From a virus, in the IMG/VR virus record IMGVR_UViG_3300009296_000003, positions 1 to 45,892 of that record: a stretch of DNA of 45,892 nt. One strand, given 5' to 3'. Made by a program: the position numbers and the translations under genes. Of the stretch, positions 29,756 to 38,667 are shown one piece after another (within the stretch, counting starts at the first letter, position 1; every line of letters starts with the position of its first letter). A model generated the notes under the pieces. It was not told the origin of the DNA. It worked only from the letters and a program-made list of their open reading frames with translations, and made no database searches.

Positions 29756-30790
29756 TTACCCCCTGAGTACATGTTCAAAAACTTGCAGCCACTTTGAATA
29801 GGTCTGGCTGATGTCGTATTGCTTGATGACCTGCATGCGTGCCCTGAATCCCAGACTGTCTCGTAACGCTTGGTCCTGCACGAGTTTATCCAGCCTGTCG
29901 AACCACTCGTCTTCATTAGATGCCAGAAATCCGGTGCTCCCGTCAACTATGGATTCATACGGTTCCAACTTGCTGGCTACAGTAGGGATGCCAAGACAGG
30001 AATAATGTAGAAATTTTACGTTGGACTTCGAGCGATTAAACAGGTTGTCTTCCAATGGAGCAATACCTATGTCGCAATCAACCATGGACATTGGAAGCAC
30101 GTTGATCTCGTTCCAGCCCTCTATATGCACCCTGTCGGGATGCTCCTTGGCAACGAGTTCTATGGCTTCCTTCTCAAACACCCCCATGAGCGTCAGGTGC
30201 ACATTCTTGTGCTTGTCCATGATCTTGTTGATTGGATTGACGATAATTGGCATGTCAAGGTTGTGAGACCCTGAGGCGAACCACATGATATTGATTTCAT
30301 CGTCCTTCTTCTCCGTCCTGAGGAGCAGTCTCTCGGTGAAGGCATAGTTGTTTTGCTCTACATCAAGCGAATTAGGAAGCACGAAGATAGGTTTGGACGT
30401 GAGCTTTGCTACCTGTTGAGCCAGGAATACAGTGGACACCGTGACGGCATCTACGCTGGCAAGGAATAGCCCTATTGTCTCTCGCACGTCCTTGCGGCCA
30501 AAGAACTGGTATGGTATAGAGAACTTCTCCGGCAGATTGAACAGGTCATCGTCAAGGTCGTAGATGCACTTGATGCCACGCTCTCTGGCAAGGTGCATCT
30601 TAGCAAGGGCCACCGGGTCTGTCTGGCGCTGGAATACAAGAACGTTGGCGAGCAGGAAGTCCGAGGACATCATGTTGAGCTTTGCGTCTATGTGGACATT
30701 TGGACATCTGGCGTTGATTTCCCTGGCTATGAGTTCACCCCTGATGTGTCCGCAGCAATGCAGGTCGCTCAAGTACATCTTGACGTTCAT
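29756..30790 (-). CDS. Glycosyltransferase, GT4-like
   Basis: The 344-residue protein carries typical group 1 glycosyltransferase signatures in its second half: WFASGSHNLDM (about 170), CDIGIAPLEDNLFNRSKSN (240-258), GIPTVAS (about 266) and GSTGFLA. The E-x7-E region of classical GT4 enzymes is only weakly matched. It transfers sugar from a nucleotide-sugar to an acceptor, perhaps virion protein, phage DNA or host surface glycan. AAGGAG precedes the ATG. Its insertion among virion genes is unusual and suggests glycosylation of a structural protein. Confidence 0.8.
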   Translation of the reverse strand: MNVKMYLSDLHCCGHIRGELIAREINARCPNVHIDAKLNMMSSDFLLANVLVFQRQTDPVALAKMHLARERGIKCIYDLDDDLFNLPEKFSIPYQFFGRKDVRETIGLFLASVDAVTVSTVFLAQQVAKLTSKPIFVLPNSLDVEQNNYAFTERLLLRTEKKDDEINIMWFASGSHNLDMPIIVNPINKIMDKHKNVHLTLMGVFEKEAIELVAKEHPDRVHIEGWNEINVLPMSMVDCDIGIAPLEDNLFNRSKSNVKFLHYSCLGIPTVASKLEPYESIVDGSTGFLASNEDEWFDRLDKLVQDQALRDSLGFRARMQVIKQYDISQTYSKWLQVFEHVLRG

Positions 30791-30798
30791 GATTCTCC

Positions 30799-32556
30799 TT
30801 ATGGTACGTTGTTTGTACAGAACTGAAAATGCGGAGTCATTATGATTTCAGCGTTGGCTTTCTGGTGTTGAGCATTGGTCCAGAAACCCCAAACTTCATA
30901 GCCGAGAATGTTCCAATACGTGATATCGTCCGAAGGTGAGGCTGGCTTAGGGTCAGAGCACCATGATCCGATATTGGTCGATCCAACCAACTGGAAATTG
31001 TTTGTTCTGGTATTTGTATGGGTGTCATACAGAGAATAGCCGTCTTCGACCAATGCCTCTCCGTTGTCGTCATATACAATGCTTGAAATTACATCGTCTG
31101 AGGTGTCGTATACATGTTGTGGGGTTTGGGATCGAACAAAGAATTCTATGTCGTGTTCTATCTGAGTGGTGCATCCCGACCATTGCAGCACAGATACGGA
31201 ACTGTCCCAAAATGCCTGCCATGTCTCTGAGCCAAGAGAACTCTTGCGATAAGCTCCAGCAGAACTGATCATTGGATATCCGGACGATGTGATGAAAATA
31301 TTCGTTACTGCAATAGCCTTGGCTGCTGCCCACGAAACGCTCGACTCTCCGTTTCCTGCGACATTTACCGTTGATATCCACTGACCCCCGGACGTTACTC
31401 CATATCTCACTTTCTTCAACTGGAAGGCTATCTTGTGAACCTGAGCCAGTGCATTGGTGGATAGGAAGTGTGTGTTGTCCCAAGCATCCCCCACCCCGGC
31501 CCTGTTGGTAATTACGCTCCACGTAATAGACGTGGACAGACCGACGAAGGAGTTGAAATTGGTGAATCCTGTATATGTCAAAGTATCGTCGATGTATCGC
31601 GACGTGACTCCTTTGGTGCAGTTGGACAGCGTAGACCTTGTTACTGACAGCATGGCGGCTGAAGGGAAATGGCTTACTGCTGCAAATGGCGTAGCAACAG
31701 ACGACATTTGGTCGTTGAGTCTGTTGACGTAAAGCATGCATGGGGCGTCTCTGAAGATGGACTTCGAGAATCCTGACCTTGCAACAGAAACGTTACAAGT
31801 AGAGGAAGCTTGGCGATTATTGGCATTACCGAGGAACCAAGGACCAAACGCCGGACTGTCTCCGTTGAAAGTCTTGAAGTGAGGTTGTGCCGGGCTATTA
31901 GGGTCAATGATTACGGATGAATTAGGTTGTATATTGGCCGAACTGGCCCAAGGACCATAGTCTACAAGCATCCAGCCATTGACATTTGTCCACACATAGG
32001 CTTCTCCGCCAACGTTCGTAACTCCACTCTGCAACCAAAAAACGTCTGTAACGTCATAGTCTATCTTGCGCTTCAGGGAGTAGGTATATAATCCGTCTGC
32101 CGTTGGATGCGAAGGAAACCCAGAGAACGTTAGATTTGTCCATGCATTCCAAATCCATCTGTCTGGATATGCCCATCCGAATGCTTCAGACGTGAACGGC
32201 AAAGCAACTCGTCCGGCCCAAGACTTATAGTAGTTGGTCAGGGTGATGGTATGTCCGGGTGAAGGAATCCAGTAGTTGGTGAGATACGAAGTTCCGTCTG
32301 TGTTGTATCGCCTGAACTGATTGGTTACAGCGGTCCATTCCGGGGTCCAGTTGGTGCTTATTCCAGTAGTCGGAGAGGTGCACTGAGTAACCAATGCTCG
32401 CTCAAGCGCTCCGGCAAACTCATGGTACCAGTCCCGCGGGGCTACCCACTGGGTCGTCCTGTCGTACCAAAGCAGACCAGATATTGTCATGCCAGTGGAA
32501 ACTATAATGCCATACGCGGCAATAGTCCACTTGGGACTAAGCTTCATTATGGTCAT
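30799..32556 (-). CDS. Membrane-anchored or exported Thr/Asn-rich protein (585 aa)
   Basis: ATG 32556 overlaps the upstream stop (ATGA), so the longer frame to 32649 is not used. Residues 6-30 after a basic N-terminus form a hydrophobic signal anchor or signal peptide. The rest is Trp-, Thr- and Asn-rich and strand-like (NYYKSWAG, TNWTPEW), a fibre or receptor-binding look. No enzyme motif. Likely a surface protein, exposed on virion or host envelope. Confidence 0.6.
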   Translation of the reverse strand: MTIMKLSPKWTIAAYGIIVSTGMTISGLLWYDRTTQWVAPRDWYHEFAGALERALVTQCTSPTTGISTNWTPEWTAVTNQFRRYNTDGTSYLTNYWIPSPGHTITLTNYYKSWAGRVALPFTSEAFGWAYPDRWIWNAWTNLTFSGFPSHPTADGLYTYSLKRKIDYDVTDVFWLQSGVTNVGGEAYVWTNVNGWMLVDYGPWASSANIQPNSSVIIDPNSPAQPHFKTFNGDSPAFGPWFLGNANNRQASSTCNVSVARSGFSKSIFRDAPCMLYVNRLNDQMSSVATPFAAVSHFPSAAMLSVTRSTLSNCTKGVTSRYIDDTLTYTGFTNFNSFVGLSTSITWSVITNRAGVGDAWDNTHFLSTNALAQVHKIAFQLKKVRYGVTSGGQWISTVNVAGNGESSVSWAAAKAIAVTNIFITSSGYPMISSAGAYRKSSLGSETWQAFWDSSVSVLQWSGCTTQIEHDIEFFVRSQTPQHVYDTSDDVISSIVYDDNGEALVEDGYSLYDTHTNTRTNNFQLVGSTNIGSWCSDPKPASPSDDITYWNILGYEVWGFWTNAQHQKANAEIIMTPHFQFCTNNVP

Positions 32557-33230
32557 TGTTTCACCGCTGAGATGTCCATGTTTCCGCCCATCCAACCTAT
32601 CTCTGTGCGCGTTGCTACACCACCAACCAGATCGAACCTGAACAACCATCTACGGAAGTAGTCGTCGTCATGAACAGGAACCGTTGTTGATGTCTGAATT
32701 GTTCCACTGGTCAACAACCAAGTGCATTCTGCGTAGACGTACAGCGCTTCAGTGATTTCGACGGGAGTCTCGGAGATCGCCAGTGGAGTCTGGATGTTCT
32801 TGAATATAGTACCCTCGTTGATTGTGACATACGCAGGATCTCCTTCGTATCCAATGACATAACCAAACCTGAGTTCGTCCCATGGGAAATCTTCGGAATC
32901 GTCAGGGAGCGTCGGTGTAGTAACGACATAGTCCTCGTCACCGTCCTCCAGTAGAGATACCTTTCCCTGAAGCTCCGCAAGGCAAATCTCAGCCCTTCTC
33001 ATTAACTCTTCAAGCCTAACAACTCTTGTGTCGTAAGCGGGAACGATCTCTTTCTTGGTCAACGGAAGGCGAAGAGAGGCGTTGGGTTTAGTGGTTGGAA
33101 ATATTATCGGATCGCGTATTGATGCAGCGGCAACTTGACCAAGTGAACGTAACTCTTCCTTGAGGAATGGCAGTTCGCTTCCGTCCGTACCCATGACGAT
33201 AATTGGAGCCGTTGTCTTTTGGGCTGGCAT
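32553..33230 (-). CDS. Structural or tail-associated protein (225 aa)
   Basis: No known family. A basic and Pro/Thr-rich first 60 residues, a central helix (70-92), then beta-rich repeats with Thr/Val and a Trp-rich end. Its position between a 625-aa tail-like protein and the 585-aa exported protein suggests a tail or fibre-assembly part. The stop overlaps the next start (ATGA). A ribosome site before the ATG is not obvious. Confidence 0.55.
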   Translation of the reverse strand: MPAQKTTAPIIVMGTDGSELPFLKEELRSLGQVAAASIRDPIIFPTTKPNASLRLPLTKKEIVPAYDTRVVRLEELMRRAEICLAELQGKVSLLEDGDEDYVVTTPTLPDDSEDFPWDELRFGYVIGYEGDPAYVTINEGTIFKNIQTPLAISETPVEITEALYVYAECTWLLTSGTIQTSTTVPVHDDDYFRRWLFRFDLVGGVATRTEIGWMGGNMDISAVKQ

Positions 33231-33240
33231 GTATGTTGTC

Positions 33241-35118
33241 CTAGACCGTAAGCTGCATGATCTTGGTGCACATCAACCTTCCTTGCCCAGCGTGATTTAT
33301 TTGAGACCCGCGCTCAGAGATGTCGGAGCTAGCAGGAGTTACGCTCTGGAAGGTTTGCATGAAAGTGTTGGCATTGGACATGTTGGTCGTGAAATATACG
33401 TACACTAACATATCCTCGGTTACTTTATCTGCATCCGATCTATACGTCCACCAAATCGTCTCGTTGTCCCACATTGTATTGCTTCCTCCGGACCTGACTG
33501 GAGTCTTGGAAACGCGGACGTTATAGTTGCCTCCTGGGGTGAAAGACGCATCTACTCCATTGCTGGTAGTCAGCGACAGCGCGTTGATTACAGTACTTGG
33601 AAATATTGGTTGATTCTCAAACACGTACAACTGGGCCGTTCCGCCCTTGGTGTTCCATGCAACCGAGAAGTCCCTGGCCACCTCTTGGTTCATTCGCAGT
33701 TGACCGTCGTAGGTCTGGTCTGGATTCATCCTGTTGACAGAATCGAATACCCAACCTTGGTCTCTCTCTGCCGGAACCTCAACCGCCTGTCGATAAGCTG
33801 AGTAACCGTATTCGTACTGCTGTTGCAACCAGGTGTGACCGGAGTGGAAGTGGAAAGCGTTGGTAATGCTCTCAATGAGGCGAAGCGTCACGTCCTTGGA
33901 GCAGTCGTCGCGGATATTGATATCCATGTCGTATATCTGCCCCTGTCCTGGGCTGGTAATGACAGGGATATTGGCGTTGTCTATTACTCCCTTCTTTACC
34001 AATTCAAGAATCTGCTCTGTGCCTGATTTGCGAATGAGCTGGGCTGCATAGTCGCGCTGATTGCGAACAGTAACGTCTATGACGATGTCGTACGTACCAT
34101 CCTTGTTGTCGCCTATGCGTTTTCGATACGAGAACCCAGGATCAGTGGACTGTGGAATGACGTACAGGGCCGGGTAGTACGTGCCCATGTAGAACGATGA
34201 CATTGTGTATGAGTCGCAGTTGGACTCTGTAAGTACACCCAACAAAGAACGTCCAAGCAATTCCCTTGAATAGATCACCAAGTCTACAAGTCCGGACTGG
34301 CTGGAGTAGCTTGGTATGATTGACTTGCCTACTCCCTTGCCCGCATCTATTACGGCCTGAGCCAGTTCTTTGGGTACGTTCCATAGGTAAGTAATCTCTT
34401 CCTGATCCCCGCCAAACCATGACCTGAAGCCGGTAAGGCGATACTCCGGAGAAGCCAATAGCAGTATGATGGTAGCAGAACCGTCATCTTCAATCTCGTG
34501 AGTTGTATAGATTCGATGGAAGCCAGTGCCATAACTTTGGCTGCGTATGGTGGGGTTGAAGGAGGCCGGAGCCAATGCGTTTATAGAGGCAACTATCGTA
34601 CGCACATGATCGGGGCTGACGTTGGGCCACTTGACCAGTACGTAATTCTCGGTAGTAGTACCTCCGGGGTTGGTGGCATTGGTTCCGGCGGGCAAGTCCT
34701 TTCCGTTTTCAAGTCTGGCCTCTGACCAATCTAGTACTGATGCAGTGACGAGACTGGTGATGTATCCACGTCGCAAAACCTGAACGATAGTACTAAGATC
34801 GCCGTTGCCAGTTGTGCGCCTGTGCAGCGAAGCAGCGCGGAAGCGTCCGGAGAACACTTCCGAGTTGATCATTGGATCGTCAACATACTTGAGCGGGGTA
34901 TTTGCCTCGGCATTCTTGGCTGACGTGTACAGTTCAAGGCAGTACATCAGAGTAGGAACGTCGTCAATCTCAATCTCTTCCCAACCCCTGACAATGTCCA
35001 GGTCGCCCAGCAGGGGTACGCCAAGCAGTTCCATGTTATTGAAAGGAACCGCATCGGCCTCGCTGAGTTGCTCGATAAAGGCCAGAATATTCTGTTCTGA
35101 TACCGTGGGAACGCTCAT
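33241..35118 (-). CDS. Large structural protein, tail-like (625 aa)
   Basis: A mixed alpha/beta protein with many aromatic residues and no enzyme motif. It stands after the adaptor-like gene and before fibre-type genes, as tail-tube, nozzle or baseplate proteins do in short-tailed phages. An AGGTGA site precedes the ATG. Function is inferred from position only; I see no clear match to T7 gp12 or similar nozzles. Confidence 0.5.
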   Translation of the reverse strand: MSVPTVSEQNILAFIEQLSEADAVPFNNMELLGVPLLGDLDIVRGWEEIEIDDVPTLMYCLELYTSAKNAEANTPLKYVDDPMINSEVFSGRFRAASLHRRTTGNGDLSTIVQVLRRGYITSLVTASVLDWSEARLENGKDLPAGTNATNPGGTTTENYVLVKWPNVSPDHVRTIVASINALAPASFNPTIRSQSYGTGFHRIYTTHEIEDDGSATIILLLASPEYRLTGFRSWFGGDQEEITYLWNVPKELAQAVIDAGKGVGKSIIPSYSSQSGLVDLVIYSRELLGRSLLGVLTESNCDSYTMSSFYMGTYYPALYVIPQSTDPGFSYRKRIGDNKDGTYDIVIDVTVRNQRDYAAQLIRKSGTEQILELVKKGVIDNANIPVITSPGQGQIYDMDINIRDDCSKDVTLRLIESITNAFHFHSGHTWLQQQYEYGYSAYRQAVEVPAERDQGWVFDSVNRMNPDQTYDGQLRMNQEVARDFSVAWNTKGGTAQLYVFENQPIFPSTVINALSLTTSNGVDASFTPGGNYNVRVSKTPVRSGGSNTMWDNETIWWTYRSDADKVTEDMLVYVYFTTNMSNANTFMQTFQSVTPASSDISERGSQINHAGQGRLMCTKIMQLTV

Positions 35119-35131
35119 TAGTCACCTACTC

Positions 35132-36058
35132 TTAGTCACTGCCCTGTAAGATGTCGCGCAATTCAGAGCTACCACTATTGTACTGGTCGGTTCTATTAGC
35201 AAAGTACTGTTGGCTTAGATCAAAGATACTATTATGCTGATCTCGTGGCCTGCTGACCCTCGGGAAGGCCGGGTTCATCTTGATCTCTTCGGCCAGCGCT
35301 TCCTTGAATTCTGTCCTGTATCTATCTGCGGCTATCTGTCGACGCATCAGTACGCCCATTGCGTCAATCAAGACAGCCTTCTCAAGGCTGAGGCCAGTAG
35401 GAAGGATGCACATATCGGAGTCGCGGTACAATGGAATCGGCGCACGCCAGTAGTGCAGATCAATGTCCCTGTCGGCAAGTTCGTTCTCGTGCCTGTCCAA
35501 CAAGATCATGCGCAGAGTTTCTTCTGGTCGCACCTTGAGGTCTCCGTCTATGATCTCCGGACCTCGGTAGGTTGGCGTAAACGCAGTGGCTGTTCCGAGT
35601 TTGTAGTACCCAGGTTCTGAACCAAACTTGACATAGTCTCCGACATAGCTTGCGGTTTCTGTGCTGAACAAAGTAGACGTGAATGTCAGGGCGTCGGCGC
35701 CTAGTTGAAGGTCGGCGGAAAAGAACGTTGCCGTAGGACTGTTCTGGTACGTGTAGTATCGGAACCCTTCCTCGTCCGGCTCTTCCTCGGCCCTGTCCCT
35801 GCGAACAAACTCAAACCCGTCATCAGTGTCTCGAACCCTGTCAATTCCGAACAGGTCGGATGGGAGCAACTTGCCAGTGGTGCCACTGCTGGCGAAGTCG
35901 ATGTTGGTCTTGGTTCTGAGCAGGTCCCAGGACTGCATCTTGCAAATGCTGAAATAGTACTTGTTCAGGAGTTTCCTGACCCGTGCCGTGTCGTCTGCGT
36001 TTTCCTGACGACGCATGGCCTTGAGTATGTTCTCCATCAGTTCGCCTACTTGAATCAT
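35132..36058 (-). CDS. Possible head-tail adaptor (308 aa)
   Basis: The opening (ENILKAMRRQENADDTARVR, then LLNKYYFSICKMQSW) is an all-helical start like tail adaptor (T7 gp11-type) proteins, followed by strand-rich and again helical parts. AAGGAG precedes the ATG, which overlaps the upstream stop. Helical N-terminus, length and gene order make an adaptor likely; sequence alone does not prove it. Confidence 0.5.
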   Translation of the reverse strand: MIQVGELMENILKAMRRQENADDTARVRKLLNKYYFSICKMQSWDLLRTKTNIDFASSGTTGKLLPSDLFGIDRVRDTDDGFEFVRRDRAEEEPDEEGFRYYTYQNSPTATFFSADLQLGADALTFTSTLFSTETASYVGDYVKFGSEPGYYKLGTATAFTPTYRGPEIIDGDLKVRPEETLRMILLDRHENELADRDIDLHYWRAPIPLYRDSDMCILPTGLSLEKAVLIDAMGVLMRRQIAADRYRTEFKEALAEEIKMNPAFPRVSRPRDQHNSIFDLSQQYFANRTDQYNSGSSELRDILQGSD

Positions 36059-36528
36059 GGTAAACTCCTTTTACACAACGCAGCCATAATATCACCCTTG
36101 ATAGAGGTGAACAGTTTCTTTAAACCACCAACCCATGTCGCAGAACCCCATACATCTCCACGGAACCACCTACCCTCCTGAGTCAGGATGTCATGCAGAA
36201 CCATGCTAGCCTGCCAGCGAGTACACTTTGTTCCGTCATCCCAGTAACCGTCGGTTTCCCAGAATCCAATGGCGCACAAGGGCCATTCGTCACGCGGAGG
36301 AGGGTCGCATAGAGGATCATGCACCCACCAACCGTCAGTGTAGATATCCATTGCAGGCCCACTGGCACCGTCGCTTGGATACCCAAACCTTACCGTCTTG
36401 AACTTCTGGTACCTTTCTGACCAGTACACAATATCGTAACGCAGAGTGTAGTACCCCTCGTCGTTCTTCAAGGGGGGCAACGAATACACTTTGTAGTCTA
36501 CCGTCATGTTGGCCTTATCGCGCTCCAA
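36055..36528 (-). CDS. DUF1353-like phage protein (157 aa)
   Basis: RFGYPSDGASGPAMD (48-62) recalls the GF.TDgAS.P motif of DUF1353, and VLHDILTQEGRWFRGDVWG (111-129) its second HD-containing block. These are found in phage virion or lysis regions and have an uncertain, peptidase-like role. The protein is Trp/Asp-rich. It overlaps the preceding membrane-protein gene by 14 nt and is coupled to the adaptor by ATGA. No signal peptide. Confidence 0.5.
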   Translation of the reverse strand: MERDKANMTVDYKVYSLPPLKNDEGYYTLRYDIVYWSERYQKFKTVRFGYPSDGASGPAMDIYTDGWWVHDPLCDPPPRDEWPLCAIGFWETDGYWDDGTKCTRWQASMVLHDILTQEGRWFRGDVWGSATWVGGLKKLFTSIKGDIMAALCKRSLP

Positions 36529-36823
36529 TAAGCGGTCCCAGGTTCATCTTGTCACCAGTAAGCACCATATAAGCCAGAACTAGAGCAACTATGGCCACTA
36601 CTGCCCACGGACATGTCTTGAGGGCAATAACAATCAGGCCAAGTTTTCCGGCAGGCATAGGATTGCCGTCCAAGCGCAGAATTATCCATCTGGAAGCTCT
36701 TGCGAGGCTTGGGTGGTATGCGCAAACGCCAGGAATCACGGCCCCAGGAGCAGGTATACCAGCCTCCAGGTCTTTGATGATGCTATCCTTTTCCTTTTGC
36801 ATTACTTCATCGTCTTGGCTCAT
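36515..36823 (-). CDS. Membrane protein, holin-like (102 aa)
   Basis: The N-terminal half is polar (charged residues 1-20, Pro/Gly-rich 22-34). Two close hydrophobic stretches lie at about 60-69 and 73-90 (WAVVAIVALVLAYMVL) followed by a short tail. It neighbours a papain-like protein, lipoproteins and a DUF1353-like protein, so a holin or membrane anchor in a lysis cassette is possible. No class signature. AAGG is upstream at a wide spacing. Confidence 0.55.
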   Translation of the reverse strand: MSQDDEVMQKEKDSIIKDLEAGIPAPGAVIPGVCAYHPSLARASRWIILRLDGNPMPAGKLGLIVIALKTCPWAVVAIVALVLAYMVLTGDKMNLGPLIGAR

Positions 36824-36838
36824 GACATGATAACCTTC

Positions 36839-37528
36839 CTATTCTATTGGTATCTCGATGGCAGCGCCACCGACGTAGTATTGCTTCCAGTCAGAAACGG
36901 TCAGGCGTCCGTGGCCATGACATCCAAAATTGTCGCCCCACTGGTTCTCGAAATTGACGAAGTTTGGACTGCCCTTGGTCAGGTCGAATCCGGAACCAAC
37001 GACCAAGTAGTATCCTACTATGGTTCCTTCGTTGTGAATAAGGCCATCGTGTCCCGTAAGGTTCCAACCTTCTGTTACCGAGTAACAGGACAGCACCAGC
37101 ATGTAGTCTTGGATAGCGTACTGGTATTCCTCAAGGGTTCTGATGTTGTGCATCTTCGACAAGGCCGGGATGTATCCCAAGCGCTTGCCGGAGGTAAAGG
37201 CTGCTGCTATAGTGGTGCCTTCCTCCCCTTGACTTCCATCGTCCTTCTTGGCTTCCTTGTACCATACGGAAGGATCGGCCAGGTCATCCACCAGGACATG
37301 CGTTCTTTGCCACCTAATCGCCTCTAGGAGCTGTTTGAACCCGTAGATGACACACCAGGGGCGGGTCCCTTGGTTCTCTGCTGGAGGGCAATCTCGGCGG
37401 TTATCGATGACTGGTTTAGGGTCCCATGATGCATCTATTGACAATGGTCTAGTAGAACGAAAGATGATGTCGTTCATGTTGCCAGTGATTACCGGACCTA
37501 CTGGGTACTTGCCTGCAAGCATGTACAT
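36839..37528 (-). CDS. Papain-like (C1A-type) protein lacking the usual His
   Basis: ATG 37528 follows GGGAG at 7 nt; a longer frame to 37633 overlaps a lipoprotein gene and is judged spurious. Residues 45-64 match the papain Cys block (oxyanion Q53, C59), and NQWG (195-198) matches the Asn block. The His block aligns as VGYYLVVGS (171-179) with Tyr or Gly where papains have His-Ala. Nearby H160 or H165 might substitute; otherwise it is a binding or inactive protein. Context (lipoproteins, membrane protein) suggests a role in the host wall or envelope. Confidence 0.7.
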   Translation of the reverse strand: MYMLAGKYPVGPVITGNMNDIIFRSTRPLSIDASWDPKPVIDNRRDCPPAENQGTRPWCVIYGFKQLLEAIRWQRTHVLVDDLADPSVWYKEAKKDDGSQGEEGTTIAAAFTSGKRLGYIPALSKMHNIRTLEEYQYAIQDYMLVLSCYSVTEGWNLTGHDGLIHNEGTIVGYYLVVGSGFDLTKGSPNFVNFENQWGDNFGCHGHGRLTVSDWKQYYVGGAAIEIPIE

Positions 37529-37532
37529 AGTT

Positions 37533-37670
37533 CTACTCCCATGGCTCTTGTGGCCACTCTGGCGTCCACCAAGTATGCTGTGATGGTTCAGGTACATCTT
37601 CCTGAACTCTCGGAGTGCTGCAACTGCATACACATACCACGCAAATGAGTGCTATAGCAACGCGAATCAC
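37533..37670 (-). CDS. Small lipoprotein (45 aa), GTG start
   Basis: GTG overlaps the stop of the upstream gene (GTGA) and follows GGGGAGG at correct spacing. A hydrophobic run from residue 4 ends in VCSC, a lipobox with Cys17 as the lipidated residue. The mature part is short, with Pro, Glu and Trp (WWTPEWPQEP). Its size and setting recall Rz1-type outer-membrane spanin lipoproteins, but no Rz-type partner is certain. It ends 4 nt before the papain-like gene. Confidence 0.6.
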   Translation of the reverse strand: MIRVAIALICVVCVCSCSTPRVQEDVPEPSQHTWWTPEWPQEPWE

Positions 37671-38578
37671 TTGTACGCCTCCCCTACACGCCGCAGGGCT
37701 TCAACGTCTATCTCGGTAGATTGGAATTGGTACAGGTTCAGGCTACGGCCCCGACTGTGATACATGCGTGCCCAGTTATCCACCTTGTCGGGATTCCAGT
37801 ACGCTCGCAGGCTGTTGATGGCCGGGCCGTTGTCCGTGTCCAACAGGGTGATAACGCCGGGCAGTTCCGGCCCCATGTCATCGAGGGCTTGCAGGTGATA
37901 GTCGCAGACCTGGTATCCAGCCGGGACGGTTGACGGCCTGCCCCGGCCGTTCCACCCGCAGATCCCGCCGTTGCGGTCGTGCCAGTAGCCGACGCACCAT
38001 GAGGCAAACTCGTTATCGTTGTCCTCCTGCATCTCGGCCACTGGTATCAGCACGATAAAGCGCGTGCCACACTCCGCGAATAGCCGCTGCATTGCCCCCT
38101 GCATTTGGGCCTGTGAGAAGTGCTGCCACACCTCGTCATTGCCGTTGACCACATGGATGCACGTCCACACCCCATGCCCCTGCATTGTCTTGACCCATGC
38201 AATAACCTTGTCCGTCACTTGCTTAATGGTCAGGTCGTTATACCCGTCCGGTGATTTGTCAAAGGCGGGGGCAAGAAACTCTATCAGATGCGAGTTGCAT
38301 CCCGCCGTGAGTAACGCATCGGCATACGTGCTGGCACTCAGGCCCGGCCAGTCACCCGCGCCTATGCCCCCGCACAAAAACTCGGGCAGCACCAGCCCCG
38401 CGCTGTCCGGTATCGTGGTGGTCGTTGTCGTGGTGGGCGCAACGGGGTCAACTGGGTCGGGCACGGGTGGCAACACGATACAACCCACCACAATCGAGGC
38501 CATGGCGAACACGGCAACGGCAAGATTCAAGGGGTCTATGGCGTGTCTCGGGTTCGTGCTCTCGTGGATGCAGCTCAC
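37667..38578 (-). CDS. Lipoprotein with possible glycosidase-like barrel (303 aa), GTG start
   Basis: GTG 38578 follows GGAGGAAGCT and overlaps a mini-gene stop; the upstream frame to 38680 lacks such support. Residues about 17-33 are hydrophobic ending in IVVGC, a lipobox, then a Pro/Thr-rich linker (VPDPVDP, a seven-Thr run). The domain from about 65 to 303 has alternating strands and helices with conserved Asp/Glu and Trp (WTCIHVVNGND, PVAEMQEDN), like a TIM-barrel glycosidase. Envelope location and sugar cleavage are inferred. Confidence 0.55.
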   Translation of the reverse strand: MSCIHESTNPRHAIDPLNLAVAVFAMASIVVGCIVLPPVPDPVDPVAPTTTTTTTIPDSAGLVLPEFLCGGIGAGDWPGLSASTYADALLTAGCNSHLIEFLAPAFDKSPDGYNDLTIKQVTDKVIAWVKTMQGHGVWTCIHVVNGNDEVWQHFSQAQMQGAMQRLFAECGTRFIVLIPVAEMQEDNDNEFASWCVGYWHDRNGGICGWNGRGRPSTVPAGYQVCDYHLQALDDMGPELPGVITLLDTDNGPAINSLRAYWNPDKVDNWARMYHSRGRSLNLYQFQSTEIDVEALRRVGEAYK

Positions 38579-38667
38579 AGCTTCCTCCAGCCTCTCGGCA
38601 AATCCTTGTCCGCACACCACAGCGCCACGCATAGGCACGCGGCAAAGATGATCATGGCAAGGGTCAT
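38575..38667 (-). CDS. Membrane mini-protein (30 aa)
   Basis: ATG overlaps the stop of the LamG protein gene (ATGA) and its own stop overlaps the GTG of the lipoprotein gene (GTGA). Residues 2-18 are hydrophobic with two Cys, followed by a charged tail (DKDLPRGWRK). Perfect coupling on both sides is good evidence for translation; function unknown, perhaps holin- or spanin-like. Confidence 0.5.
   Translation of the reverse strand: MTLAMIIFAACLCVALWCADKDLPRGWRKL

Noticed and set aside
19800-29797. Many + strand frames over the giant and the 899-aa genes
   Set aside because: They lie antisense to long, well-formed genes and have no ribosome sites or family patterns.
37529-37633. Longer start for the papain-like protein
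   Set aside because: The extra 35 codons are out of frame with a lipoprotein gene that has better translation signals; GGGAG before 37528 fits the shorter form.
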